64,000 nt of DNA, taken from assembly GCA_947500545.1 (NCBI GenBank), contig CANMSO010000003.1, forward strand, positions 186,001 to 250,000, in the 5' to 3' direction. Source of the DNA: an uncultured Aquimarina sp. Its GTDB lineage: Bacteria; Bacteroidota; Bacteroidia; Flavobacteriales; Flavobacteriaceae. The stretch's first letter is position 1, and each line of letters begins with the position of its first letter. The notes beneath the pieces were generated by a model. That model was not told the DNA's origin, did no database searches, and saw nothing but the letters and a program-made list of their open reading frames with translations. Position numbers and translations under genes: made by a program. This document shows positions 63,403 to 64,000 of the stretch, one piece after another.

Positions 63403-64000
63403 ATGAATAAGTTCGTTCTACTATTGAGTCTCCTATTTTTGTTTTCTTCCTGTAAGGAAACAAAGCAAGTGTATATTGCGAGTCATATAGTAGATTGCAT
63501 TGGAGTAGGCCCTCAAAAATGTATGCTATATAAAGAAAGCCCAAGCGATGAGTGGACCTACTTTTATGATACTATTGAAGGTTTTGAATATGAAGAAGGA
63601 TATAATTATAAATTAGAAGTTGCAGTTTCTCATATTAAAAACCCACCTGTAGATGGTTCTTCTTTGCGATACACTTTGATTAAAATATCATCAAAAGAAA
63701 AAGATCAAGAGATGAGTCAAAATATTATTGATTCAACGATATCCCAACAAGAAAAAATAGTAAATGTAGTCTATGAAGCTAGCACAAGGGGTTCTTTTTT
63801 TCAAGTCAAAATCAATAAAGATTTAATAGAAAAAACAAAAGACAGAAACCTTAAGGAAACAAATTCCGTAAAATGTTCTAAAGAGAATTGGGAAACTATT
63901 CTTTCATTTATCAAAAACATACAGCTCGAAAAAATTAATACTCTTAAAAGCCCAACAGGCAAAAGAGCTTCAGATGCTGCTCTTCATGCAAAATTAAAGA
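63403..64000 (+). CDS. Partial lipoprotein with DUF4377 domain
   Basis: The frame runs from ATG 63403 off the right edge, giving 199 residues. Lipobox FSSC places the lipid Cys at residue 17. Residues 22-110 match DUF4377: PQKCMLYKESPSDEWTYFYDTIEGFEYEEGYNYKLEV. A second helical, Lys-rich region follows (KCSKENWETILSFIKNIQLEK, ending with KSPTGKRASDAALHAKLK), probably a separate domain cut by the window end. DUF4377 proteins are envelope lipoproteins of unknown role. Possibly co-transcribed with the M43 gene. Confidence 0.8.
   Translation, partial: MNKFVLLLSLLFLFSSCKETKQVYIASHIVDCIGVGPQKCMLYKESPSDEWTYFYDTIEGFEYEEGYNYKLEVAVSHIKNPPVDGSSLRYTLIKISSKEKDQEMSQNIIDSTISQQEKIVNVVYEASTRGSFFQVKINKDLIEKTKDRNLKETNSVKCSKENWETILSFIKNIQLEKINTLKSPTGKRASDAALHAKLK

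Noticed and set aside
1..64000. Search for tRNA, rRNA, CRISPR, transposases, phage or defence genes
   Set aside because: None was recognised in genes or gaps; the AddAB-like pair is general recombination repair and not taken as a defence island.

Overview
The window comes from a marine-type member of the Bacteroidota, most likely Flavobacteriaceae (an Aquimarina-like genome would fit). This rests on low G+C, no Shine-Dalgarno signals, several promoters of the Bacteroidota form (TTTG, about 20 bp, TAnnTTTG), TonB-dependent receptors with a carboxypeptidase-like N-terminal domain, type IX secretion (T9SS) C-terminal sorting domains, and many lipoproteins with Asp/Glu just after the lipid cysteine. 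No rRNA, tRNA, CRISPR, prophage or intact insertion sequence is visible. Gene names rest on motif reading alone.

Layout. 1-1.5 kb: cell-surface glycosylation (partial membrane protein, GT2 transferase). 1.7-7.3 kb: a TonB receptor with a Cys/His-rich small protein, divergent from a secreted protein, an AraC regulator and a DUF2911 protein; a perfect 21-bp palindrome lies between. 7.3-9.2 kb: tandem HEIGH metalloprotease lipoproteins. 9.2-10.4 kb: 1.25 kb nearly without genes, holding a tiny membrane ORF and two related hairpin elements. 10.4-13.8 kb: a second TonB receptor operon with its own small Cys/His protein and a surface lipoprotein. 13.8-22.4 kb: AddAB-type helicase-nuclease genes separated by an OmpA-family porin. 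22.5-28.1 kb: superoxide dismutase, purF, a PfkB kinase, and the purN-rnhA-sdpI run. 28.2-32.6 kb: acpP-fabF-rnc-(IPExxxVDY)-pyk, with a terminator-like hairpin inside the first codons of rnc. 32.6-35 kb: two-component pair and DUF2721 protein. 35-45 kb: BNR-repeat protein, Xaa-Pro aminopeptidase, VOC protein, di-heme peroxidase, BrnQ, hydrolase and ThiL.

45.3-53.5 kb is the most unusual part: two closely related choice-of-anchor B proteins (one lipoprotein, one T9SS-secreted), a propeller-like lipoprotein, an MbnP-like protein and a MauG/MbnH-like di-heme enzyme. The last four are tightly spaced on one strand and look like a surface module for copper or for oxidative modification of a protein. 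53.5-60.6 kb: the SUF iron-sulfur system (sufA, B, C, D, S) with an unknown lipoprotein inside it and a serine hydrolase on the opposite strand before sufS. 60.9-64 kb: a T9SS-exported alpha/beta hydrolase, an M43 metalloprotease lipoprotein and a truncated DUF4377 lipoprotein.
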